Shown: piece after piece, positions 21,904 to 30,600 of the stretch
Position numbering within the stretch: the stretch's first letter is position 1
How the letters are laid out: each line of letters begins with the position of its first letter
Source of the DNA: Rhodospirillaceae bacterium
GTDB lineage: Bacteria > Pseudomonadota > Alphaproteobacteria > Rhodospirillales > 2-02-FULL-58-16
DNA: 32,711 bases
Direction of reading: 5' to 3'
NCBI GenBank assembly: GCA_013349695.1
Contig: DUZD01000003.1
Coordinates: 1 to 32,711 of the forward strand
Position numbers and translations under genes: made by a program
Notes under the pieces: generated by a model
Told to the model about the DNA's origin: nothing
Database searches by the model: none
Seen by the model: only the letters and a program-made list of their open reading frames with translations

Positions 21904-22932
21904 ATGGTCAAAACGCCCGAAAGCACCGATGTGGCGATTATCGGCGCCGGCCCCGCCGGTTTGTTCGCCGTTTTCGAATGCGGCATGATGAACATGCGCT
22001 GTCACGTCATCGACGTGCTGGAGGCGGTCGGCGGCCAATGCCAGGCCCTCTATCCGGAGAAGCCCATTTTCGACATTCCCGGCCATCCCGAGATTCTGGC
22101 CGGCGATCTGGTGATGAAGCTGGAACGGCAGGCGGCGCCGTTCGATCCCGTCTATCATCTGGGCCAGCAGGTGGTGAAGCTGGCGCAAGGGGAACGGGGG
22201 CGCTGGTTGCTGGAAACCTCGCGGGGCGTTTCGATCGACGCCCGGGTGGTGTTCGTCGCCGCCGGGGTCGGGGCGTTTGGCCCGAAGCGGCCGCCGCTTC
22301 AAGGCATCGAGCGGTTCGAGGGCAAAAGCATCCACTACCTGGTCAAAAACCGCGAGGATTTCCGGGGAAAAAAAGTAGTCATCGCCGGCGGCGGCGATTC
22401 GGCGGTGGACTGGGCGATATCGCTCTCTGGGCTGGCGGCGAAGGTTTCCGTGGTCCATCGGCGGGCCAAGTTCCGCGCCGCGCCGGCCAGCGCCGAGAAG
22501 CTGCAAAAGCTGGCCGACGGCGGCGCCGTCGATCTGGTGATCCCCTTTCAACTGGCCGCCATCGAGGGCGATGGCGACAGTTTGAAGGCGGTGCTCGCCC
22601 GCGACCTGGACGGAAACGAAAGACGCCTGGAGGCGGACGCGCTGTTGGCCTTTTTCGGCCTGTCGCAGAACCTTGGGCCGATCGTCGATTGGGAGCTCGA
22701 CCTGAACGGCGGCTTGATCGCCGTCGACCCGGCGACCGGCGCCACCAACAAGCCGGGCATTTTCGCGATCGGCGACATCGCCACCTATCCGGGCAAGTTG
22801 AAATTGATCCTGAGCGGCTTCGCCGAGGTGGCGCAAGCGGCGCGGGCCGCCCATCCCCTGGTCCATCCGGGCGAGGAGCTACATTTCGAGTACTCTACCA
22901 TCCAGGGCGTGCCGGGCAAGACACGAGGTTAA
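21904..22932 (+). CDS. Ferredoxin/flavodoxin--NADP+ reductase, thioredoxin-reductase-like type 2
   Basis: DVAIIGAGPAGLFAVFECGMMNMRCHVIDVLEAVGGQCQALYPEKPIFDIPGHPEI; VVIAGGGDSAVDWA; IFAIGDIATYPGKLKLILSGFAEVAQAARAAHPLVHP. Confidence 0.9.
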   Translation: MVKTPESTDVAIIGAGPAGLFAVFECGMMNMRCHVIDVLEAVGGQCQALYPEKPIFDIPGHPEILAGDLVMKLERQAAPFDPVYHLGQQVVKLAQGERGRWLLETSRGVSIDARVVFVAAGVGAFGPKRPPLQGIERFEGKSIHYLVKNREDFRGKKVVIAGGGDSAVDWAISLSGLAAKVSVVHRRAKFRAAPASAEKLQKLADGGAVDLVIPFQLAAIEGDGDSLKAVLARDLDGNERRLEADALLAFFGLSQNLGPIVDWELDLNGGLIAVDPATGATNKPGIFAIGDIATYPGKLKLILSGFAEVAQAARAAHPLVHPGEELHFEYSTIQGVPGKTRG

Positions 22933-23055
22933 TTCGGTGACAGCATACTAATTTCCTGTTTCCTCCGTCCCCATTTCGCCAAGCGGTGCCGATCGCTGTC
23001 CCCCGACTGCACGCTATTCTATTGGTCGTCATTTGCCGCCTCCCTTAATTTCTTT

Positions 23056-24220
23056 TAGGGCACGTAACAAAACAATTGAATCGTATTGCCTCGGTCTGTC
23101 GGTGAGGGGTTCCGCATCCTTCGGGTATGCACTATATTTGGTATATGCAGGACACGGAAGGCATCAGGTATCGTTACGAGGCGCTTTATCCGCACCTTGA
23201 CGAGAAGGCACGGCGGCTCTTTGCCGCCGCGGAGGCGCGGACGGTGGGATGGGGCGAGATCAAGCTGGTATGCGAGATCACAGGGATTGCCCGCTCGACG
23301 ATCGGGCGCGGTCTTGATGAACTTGACGGCAAGACGGAGTCGCTCGGGGAAGGGCGGGTTCGGCGTCGCGGCGGTGGCCGCAAGCTGGAGACGGAGAAGC
23401 AACCGAGTTTGCTGGGAGCCCTTGAGAGCCTTGTCGCGCCAGCCACGCGCGGCGATCCGGAAAGGCCGTTGCCTTGGGTTTCAAAAAGCTATCGGCACCT
23501 TGCGAACGGCTTGAGGGAGCTTGGTTTTTCGGTCAGCCACCAACTGGTGGGGCGGCTCCTTGATCGGCTAGGCTACACTCTTCAGGCGAACGTGAAGAGG
23601 CGAGAAGGAACCCATCATCCCGACCGGGACGGCCAATTCGAGCACATCAACGGCCGGGTAACGGATTTCCTGGCCGCCGGGCAGCCGGTGATCTCGGTGG
23701 ACACGAAGAAGAAGGAACTGGTGGGCGACTTCAAGAACGGCGGGCGCGAGTGGCGACCGCAAGGCAAGCCCGAAGAGGTCAACGTGCATGACTTCGCCGA
23801 CAAGAAGCTTGGCAAGGTGGCGCCCTACGGCGGCTCCAACGGAGCCCGGGTCCGGCTATGGAAGGTCGAACTGCAAAAGCTCGCCTCCGAATTGGGGCTT
23901 GAGATCATGGTTTGCTATCTGCCGCCCGGCACCAGCAAATGGAACCGCATCGAACACCGCCTGTTTTCGTTCATCAGCCAAAACTGGCGTGGCAAGCCGT
24001 TGCGGACGCTCGCCACCATTGTCAACCTGATCGGCGCGACCACGACAAACACGGGACTCAAGGTCTATTGCGATGTGGACCATAACGCCTATCCCAAAGG
24101 TGTCGCCGTCAGCGATGATGAAATGACTGCCCTCAACATCCGACGCGCCGAATTCCATGGCCAATGGAACTACTCCTTCCTGCCCGCATAAACGAAGCAG
24201 TTTTTTTGTTACGTGCCCTA
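23056..24220 (+). mobile_element. ISAzo13-type insertion sequence (likely defective)
   Basis: Inverted ends TTAGGGCACGTAACAAAA (left) and TTTTGTTACGTGCCCTAA (right), flanked by or including TA at 23056-23057 and 24219-24220; encloses the transposase ORF. Confidence 0.88.
23127..24191 (+). CDS. ISAzo13-family transposase with apparent internal in-frame deletion
   Basis: RDGQFEHINGRVTDFLAAGQPVISVDTKKKELVGDFKNGGREWRPQGKPEEVNVHDF; PPGTSKWNRIEHRLFSFISQNWRGKPL. The junction KKLGKVAPYGGSNGARVRLWKVEL lacks the block normally ending in ITADGGGSNG. Confidence 0.85.
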   Translation: MHYIWYMQDTEGIRYRYEALYPHLDEKARRLFAAAEARTVGWGEIKLVCEITGIARSTIGRGLDELDGKTESLGEGRVRRRGGGRKLETEKQPSLLGALESLVAPATRGDPERPLPWVSKSYRHLANGLRELGFSVSHQLVGRLLDRLGYTLQANVKRREGTHHPDRDGQFEHINGRVTDFLAAGQPVISVDTKKKELVGDFKNGGREWRPQGKPEEVNVHDFADKKLGKVAPYGGSNGARVRLWKVELQKLASELGLEIMVCYLPPGTSKWNRIEHRLFSFISQNWRGKPLRTLATIVNLIGATTTNTGLKVYCDVDHNAYPKGVAVSDDEMTALNIRRAEFHGQWNYSFLPA

Positions 24221-24363
24221 AGGCGATGCGACGCATCATGCCCCCTTACGTATTCCAGCGAGATTAGAGTCGGATTCTCCCACCAAAATCCGGTCGGATC
24301 AACTGCTCCTTGCCCCGAGGCACGAAAGGGTTCATCGGCCTGGACGTTCGGTTCCGGTTTGGC

Positions 24364-25137
24364 CTATTTGTCGGTGAATTTGGGCTGGCGCTTTTCGGCA
24401 AAGGCGGCCATGCCTTCCTTCTGGTCATCGGTGGCGAAGGTGGCGTGAAACAGGCGCCTTTCGTAACGGATACCTTCGGCAAGAGGGGTTTCCTGGGACC
24501 GCAATACCGCTTCTTTTGCCATCATGACGGTTGGCCTGGACATCTCGGCGATGGCATCGGCCGTCTTCACCGCCTCGTCCACCAGATTGCCGGCGACGAC
24601 GCGGCTGACCAAACCGGAGCTCTCGGCTTCCACGGCCTCCATGATACGGCCGGTGAGAATCATCTCCATCGCCTTCGACTTGCCGACCAAACGGGTCAGA
24701 CGCTGGGTTCCCCCCGCCCCGGGGATCGTGCCGATGGTGATTTCCGGCTGGCTGAACTTGGCGTTGTCGGCGGCGAGAATGAAATCGCACATCATGGCGA
24801 TTTCACAACCGCCGCCCAAGGCGTAGCCGGCGACGGCGGCGATCACCGGCTTGCGGCACGTGGCGATGCGTTCCCAGTCCTTGCTAATGAAATCCTCGCT
24901 GTAGGCCTCGATAAAGGACTTGTCCCTGATCTCCTTGATGTCGGCGCCGGCGGCGAAAACCTTATCCGAACCGGTAATGACGATGGCGCCGATTTCGTCG
25001 TCGTCCTCGAATTCGTCGAGGGCCAGCTTAAGTTCCCCGATCAAGGCGACGTTAAGCGCGTTCATCGCTTTCGGGCGGTTGAGCGTGATCAGGCCGACGC
25101 GGCCTCTTTTCTCGACAATGATGTTCTCGTGTGCCAA
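24364..25137 (-). CDS. Enoyl-CoA hydratase/isomerase
   Basis: [81 protein letters not shown]. Confidence 0.94.
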   Translation of the reverse strand: MAHENIIVEKRGRVGLITLNRPKAMNALNVALIGELKLALDEFEDDDEIGAIVITGSDKVFAAGADIKEIRDKSFIEAYSEDFISKDWERIATCRKPVIAAVAGYALGGGCEIAMMCDFILAADNAKFSQPEITIGTIPGAGGTQRLTRLVGKSKAMEMILTGRIMEAVEAESSGLVSRVVAGNLVDEAVKTADAIAEMSRPTVMMAKEAVLRSQETPLAEGIRYERRLFHATFATDDQKEGMAAFAEKRQPKFTDK

Positions 25138-25225
25138 CTGACCCCTCCTTCAAGACCAAGACGCTAGCGCAAATCCCGAGCGGATGGACTCATCCGCGAC
25201 GACGCATTTGCGTTTAAAACAAATA

Positions 25226-25271
25226 GATAGAGCATTTCAGGTGAACGCATGTGAACCGGAAATGCTCTATC
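25226..25271 (-). terminator. Palindromic repeat/possible terminator overlapping the stop of the 135-aa gene
   Basis: GATAGAGCATTTC (25226-25238) / GAAATGCTCTATC (25259-25271), around a partly palindromic GGTGAACGCATGTGAACC. Confidence 0.6.
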
Positions 25272-25674
25272 GGGCGGCGGCGGCGTTTGCCGGCGACAGC
25301 GCGAACCGCACCGTCAGGGCCGGTTTCGCGGCGGCGGTGGAAAATTCCAGTTTCAGGATCTCGTTTTCCCGCTGAAAGGTGGTTTCGCCGCGTCGCCGCC
25401 AGCCCAGTTGCGGCAGGGTCGAGGCGTAGAATTCCAGAACTTGCCGCCGCGTCACGGCGCCGGAAGCGTAGGATTCGACAATCCGGCCCGCCACCGTGTC
25501 GAAGACCATGCTTTCCTCTTCAGCCTCGCGCAAGCCGTCCATCAGCGGCAGGTCCTCGATGCCGCTGACGAAGGCGACGCCATCGCGGTCGGCCGCCGCC
25601 AGTCCCCAACAGCCCATCTGGACAGTGAAGAGGACGGCGGCCAGAAACGTAAACCGACGCAACGAACGGGACAT
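25267..25674 (-). CDS. Hypothetical exported protein
   Basis: N-terminal signal-like hydrophobic segment FTFLAAVLFTVQMGCWGLAAA; co-directional and adjacent to mutM. Confidence 0.65.
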   Translation of the reverse strand: MSRSLRRFTFLAAVLFTVQMGCWGLAAADRDGVAFVSGIEDLPLMDGLREAEEESMVFDTVAGRIVESYASGAVTRRQVLEFYASTLPQLGWRRRGETTFQRENEILKLEFSTAAAKPALTVRFALSPANAAAAR

Positions 25675-25689
25675 AAGATTGCTATTTAA

Positions 25690-26532
25690 TCACCGCTGGC
25701 GAGATGAACAATAAAAAGTTGCCCGTCCCGCCTGAACGATCCGCCTGACGCCGGCCGTTTTTGCGATCTCGCAATCGCATCCGGGGCAGGCCAGGCCTTG
25801 GCGTCCATAGACGGCGAAACGGTGTTGGAAATAGCCGAACCCGCCGTCGGGCAAGCGGTGATCGCGAAGGCTCGAGCCGCCGGCCTCGATGGCTTCCGCC
25901 AGCACCTCGCGGATGGCGGCGGCGAGGCGCCGGGCCCGCCGGCCCTTGACCGACGCCGCCTTTCTCTTCGGCGATATGCCGGCTCTATGGAGGCTTTCCG
26001 AGGCATAGATATTTCCCATCCCGGCGACCACGGCCTGATCCATGATCGCCGTCTTGATGGGGGCTTTCCGCCCATTGAGGCGCGATTCCAACCAAGCCGC
26101 GCCGAAATCGGCGCTCAATGGCTCCGGGCCGAGGCCGGAGAGCAAGGGATGCAAGGCGAGCTCCGGTTCGGGAACCAAATCCATGAAACCGAAGCGCCGG
26201 GGATCCGAGAAGCGGATGGTGGCGGCGGCGTCGGTCTCGAAGGTCACGTGATCGTGAACGTCCGCCGCCGCCGGTGGTTTCTCGAAGACCTTGAAGTGGC
26301 CCGACATGCCGAGATGCATGATCAACACCCAGCCGTCGTCCAGGGTGGCGAGAATGAACTTGCCCCGCCGCCCCAGGGCGAGGACGCGGCGCCCGGTCAA
26401 ACGCCGGACGAAGCCGGCCGGCAGGGGAAACCTGAGATCGGCGCGCCGTTGAAGGACGCGGCGCAACAACTTGCCCTCGAGGACGGGGACAAGGCCCAGT
26501 CGGACGGTTTCGACTTCGGGCAGCTCGGGCAT
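25690..26532 (-). CDS. mutM: Formamidopyrimidine-DNA glycosylase
   Basis: MPELPEVETVRLGL; MDQAVVAGMGNIYASESLHRAGISP; C-terminal zinc finger CPGCDCEI...RATFYCSSRQR (last pair atypical). Confidence 0.95.
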   Translation of the reverse strand: MPELPEVETVRLGLVPVLEGKLLRRVLQRRADLRFPLPAGFVRRLTGRRVLALGRRGKFILATLDDGWVLIMHLGMSGHFKVFEKPPAAADVHDHVTFETDAAATIRFSDPRRFGFMDLVPEPELALHPLLSGLGPEPLSADFGAAWLESRLNGRKAPIKTAIMDQAVVAGMGNIYASESLHRAGISPKRKAASVKGRRARRLAAAIREVLAEAIEAGGSSLRDHRLPDGGFGYFQHRFAVYGRQGLACPGCDCEIAKTAGVRRIVQAGRATFYCSSRQR

Positions 26533-26579
26533 CGGTTCAAGGTAGCGCATGGGACCGGCTTAGGCTATGGTTCGCCGCC

Positions 26580-27365
26580 ATGTCCCGACCCCGTAAGATC
26601 AAGTCTCCGCCCCAGCGCCGGCAACATGCGGGCGCGACCACCCATTTCGGATTCAAGAGCGTCGCCGAGGACGAAAAGGCGTCGCTGGTGGGCGCCGTTT
26701 TCGACAGCGTCGCGCCGCGCTACGACCTGATGAACGACCTGATGAGCTTGGGCATCCACCGTCTGTGGAAGGCGGCCCTGATGGACCGGCTGCATCCGCG
26801 TCCGCGAATGCGGCTCCTTGACGTCGGCGGCGGCACCGGCGATATCGCCATTCGCTTTCGGAAGCGCGGCGGCGGCCATGTCACCGTCTTGGACGTCAAC
26901 AAGGAGATGCTCGCCGTCGGCCGCGGCCGCGCCATCGACCGGGGGCTGTTGGATGGCATCTCCTGGGTTTCGGGCGACGCCGAGCGCCTGCCCGTGGAAG
27001 ACGGCTGCGTGGACGCCTACACGACGGCGTTTTGCATCCGCAACGTCACCCGCGTGGAACGGGTCTTGCGGGAGGCGAGGCGGGTGCTCGGGCCCGGCGG
27101 GCGGTTCCTTTGCCTGGAATTCAGCCGGGTGGCGCTGCCGCTCCTGGGCCGGCTTTACGACGCCTATTCCTTCCGCATGCTGCCGGCCCTGGGACAGGCG
27201 GTGGCGGGCGACCGCGAGGCCTACGTCTATTTGGCGGAAAGCATTCGCCGTTTCCCGCCGCAGGAGGCCTTCGCCGCGATGATCGCCGAGGCCGGCCTGG
27301 ATCGGGTCGAGGTGTGCAACCTTTCCGGCGGCATCGCCGCCATCCATTCGGCCTGGCGAATCTGA
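26580..27365 (+). CDS. ubiE: Ubiquinone/menaquinone biosynthesis C-methyltransferase UbiE
   Basis: THFGFKSVAEDEKASLVGAVFDSVAPRYDLMNDLMSLGIHRLWK; LLDVGGGTGDIA; FCIRNVTRVERVLREARRVL; GGIAAIHSAWRI. Confidence 0.95.
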   Translation: MSRPRKIKSPPQRRQHAGATTHFGFKSVAEDEKASLVGAVFDSVAPRYDLMNDLMSLGIHRLWKAALMDRLHPRPRMRLLDVGGGTGDIAIRFRKRGGGHVTVLDVNKEMLAVGRGRAIDRGLLDGISWVSGDAERLPVEDGCVDAYTTAFCIRNVTRVERVLREARRVLGPGGRFLCLEFSRVALPLLGRLYDAYSFRMLPALGQAVAGDREAYVYLAESIRRFPPQEAFAAMIAEAGLDRVEVCNLSGGIAAIHSAWRI

Positions 27366-27421
27366 GCGGGCTGGCAGCCCGTTGACGAAGTCGTCCTCCA
27401 CTGATTCAATGATCGAGTAAC

Positions 27422-27594
27422 TAAGGGCTCGTCACAAAATAACCGTGTCACTTCACTTCCGTCGTCATGCCCGGCCTTGAGCCGGGTATCCACGCGGTCG
27501 ATGCCGAGCGCGGGACCCGTGGATGGCCGAATCAAGTCCGGCCATGACGACGGAAGGGAGGATGGTGATTCATTTATTCTGTTACGGTCACTTA
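27422..27594. mobile_element. MITE-like element with ISAzo13-like ends and a large internal palindrome
   Basis: Left TAAGGGCTCGTCACAAAATAA; right end reverse-complemented TAAGTGACCGTAACAGAATAAATGAATCA, close to the IS end TAGGGCACGTAACAAAACAATTGAATCG; TA at both borders. Confidence 0.65.
27456..27557. repeat. CTTCCGTCGTCATGCCCGG-type palindromic repeat
   Basis: CTTCCGTCGTCATGCCCGGCCTTGAGCCGGGTATCCACG...CGTGGATGGCCGAATCAAGTCCGGCCATGACGACGGAAG. Confidence 0.85.
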
Positions 27595-27612
27595 AGGTCG
27601 GCGGCCAACTGA

Positions 27613-30600
27613 TCAACGGTCTGGGTCGCCGTCGCGGATGGACTCGGCCAGGGCGTCGAGGATTTCCCGGAGCTTCGCCGGCAGGGCGCCGGGAACCGGG
27701 GGCGGGGGCTTGCCGTCGGCGACGGCGCGGAGGAAGGCGCCGACGGCGTCCAGGGGCGCCGGGTAGTCCGCCAGTCGGGCGAGGGCCTCGGCCGCGTCGG
27801 GCGGCAGGGCGCCGCCGCCACGGGCCTGGAAGGCCGCCTGGGCGAGGGCCAGGATCGCTTTCACCAGGTCGTCGGGCACGGCCCCGTCCTCGCCGCCACC
27901 CCGGCGTAGCCGCCCGATCTCCTCGACCTTGGTGTCATGCTTGGCTTGCCATTCGGCGGCGGCGGCGGTGTCGCCCCGGGCGCGGGCGATCTTGGCGAGG
28001 TTGCCGTAGTCCATGTATACGTCGGGGAGGCGGAGCGATTCGCAGATGGCGAGCGATTCGCGGGCGTTCCGCTCGGCCTCGTCCAGTTCGCCCAGCATGC
28101 GGTGGAGAACGCCGAGTTGAAAATGGGATTTCGCCGCGCCGGGGCGGTCGTTCATTTCCAGCACTATCGCCAAGCTTTCCCTTATGGAGTCGACCGCCCG
28201 GCGAAGCCAGGCCTCGCGCTCCCCAGGGTCCTTTGTCTGCTCGGCGCGATTCTGGTGAAGTATGCCGACATTGTGGGCGTTGGCGGCCAGTTGCCGCCGG
28301 TCATTGAGGCGCTTCGCCAGTTCCCGTGCGCGCCCATACCAGGCCTCCGCCACATCAAGCTGTCCGCGTTGCGCCTCCGCGTTGGCCAGCAAGTCGGCGG
28401 TTTGCATCTCTCCACCCGCATCGTCGGCCCGACGGAAGAACTCCAGCGCCTGCTGGTAGAGCGCGACGGCGCGGTCGAAGCGACCCTGCGCGCCGTGCAA
28501 GATTCCCTGGTGCTGAAGGAACGTCCCCTGTAGTTCGAGGTCGCCCGCGTCCCGGGCGGCGGCAAGCGCCTCGGTGTAGCGGGCATCGGCCTCCGCGTAA
28601 CGCTGCAGCCTTGTCAGGATGGTGGCTGCTCGTCCCAGACCGGCAGCCACCTCCCGGTCGTGGCCGAGGTCGCGTCTGATGGCGAGGCCGCGCTCGGAAG
28701 CCTCCAGGGCTTCATCGAAGCGCCCCAATTCCATCAGCGCGTTGGCGAGGTCGCCCAGGGCGGCCGCGAGATTGCCGCGCTGGGCCTCGCCGAGGCCTTC
28801 GAATTGGGCGATGGCCCTCCCGAGCGGCTCGAGCGCCCGGTCCGGGCGGCCATGGGAGTCAAGCAACCGGCCCAGATAAAGTTGGCTCAGCGCCAACTGT
28901 AACGCCGGATCCGCGCTGTCCGCCAGGCCTTCGTCCGCGAGCCTGCGAATCAGATCCTCCAGGGTGGCGATGGCCTCGTCCCCATGGCCCTGGGTGAAGC
29001 GGCTCCAGGCATGGTCCCGAATCGCCGCGCAGGCGGCCCCGTCCAGCGTCTCGTCCACCGGCATCCGCTCCCGCACCCAGGCCACCACTTCGTCCCGTTC
29101 GCGAGGCCGCCCGGCCATTTGCAGGAATGTCCGCAACGTGCCGGCCAACGCCTGACCCTCGGACCGGCCGCCACGCCGGAAGGCCCGGCGGATGGCGGCG
29201 CGGTAGTTGGCTTCCTCCAGGCTCATGCTCAGCATCGCGGCGGCGGGCTGGCCGCCCCGGAGCGCCTTGTCGGTCGCCCGCATATCGGCGAGGTAGACTC
29301 CGATGAAGCGCTTCTCGGTGGCCTCCGGGTCCGCAACGTCGGCCGCCCGGGCGGCGTGGGGCAGGGTCGGATGGAAGCGCAGAAAGGGGGTCGAAAAAAC
29401 CTCGACGGTCTCCACCCGCACCAAGGCCGTCGCCACCAGTTCCGCCCGCGTCGCTTCCCACGCCTCCGGGTCCAACTCCGCGAAAATGATGAACAACCCT
29501 TCGAACACACCGCCCCGGAACCAAGCGAGATAGGGCAGCGCCGCCTGGGCGGCCTCGCTGAGCCGGCGTTTGGAGAAGGCGAGCGAGGCAAGCAGCGACC
29601 TGTTGCGGCCCTCCGCCGCCGCCGCGTCGGCGAATTCCTCCAGCGGTTCGCCGAACTCTTCGCGGATTCGGTCCGGCGTCCGCGCCTTCAAATGGGGGGC
29701 GACCAGGGCGATGGAGAGGGGATGGTCGGCGAGGGCGTCGAGTAGCCGTTCCACCCGTTCCCGCTCGTAGCCCGGGCGGCCGGTGTCGATGGACTTGGCG
29801 TCGAGCACGGCGGCCAGCAGGTGCAGGCTGTCGGGGCGGGCGAGGCCCTCCAGGGCCACCTCCTTGATGGCGGGGAGCTCTGTTTCCTCCGGACGGCAGG
29901 TCACCAGCAAGCGGCCGAGGGGGGCGCCGTCGGTGAGGTCCCGGTAGAGCCGCGCCAGCCCTTGGCGCGCCTCGGCCGTGTAGACGCCCAGGCCGTCCGT
30001 GCCGCCGTCCGCCGCCTCTTCCCCTTCCTGGAACGCCGGCAGGGTGGATTCGAAGTTGTCCCAGACCAGCAAGACCCGGCGGGTCCTGAACAGCGCCACC
30101 GCCTGGCGCCATTGCTCCTCTTGCGGCAGCGCCGCGAAGCCTTCGTCCCCGAGGGCGGCGCCGATCCGCTGGGCCACCTGGTCCGCCCCCGCCCATTGTT
30201 CGAAGCTGACGAACACCGCCGCCTCGAAGCGGCCGGCGCGCAGCCACCACGCCGCCGCTTCCCGCGCCAGGGCCGTCTTGCCCATGCCCCCCATGGCGTG
30301 GAGCAGCACGGCGGGATGGTCGCGGAATTGCCGCTCCAGGGCCAGCAGTTCCCGAGCCCGTCCGTGGAAGCGGTACACCGGCGGCGGCGGAAATCCGTGA
30401 AGCCTTGCCGCCACGCCGGTCCGCGCCCACTCCCTTTCCGGTTCCGCCGCCGCGCCGGCGGTCAGCGCCGGGTCGTCTCCCACTTGGTAAAGCTGGGGAA
30501 TGAACCAGTCGTCCAGGTTCACCGTCTCGGCCTCGGGTCCCAGGTGCAGCCAGCGCGCCCGGTTTGCGTGCAAGGCCCGGCGGGCCTCGGCGAGGGCCTC

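Noticed and set aside
21451-22866. 471-aa minus-strand ORF
   Set aside because: Antisense to the NADP reductase and off-frame to tsaE; no motifs.
28859-30430. 523-aa minus-strand ORF
   Set aside because: Alternative frame within the 1462-aa gene; Arg/Gly/Pro-rich artefact, whereas the main frame has clear NTPase and TPR motifs.
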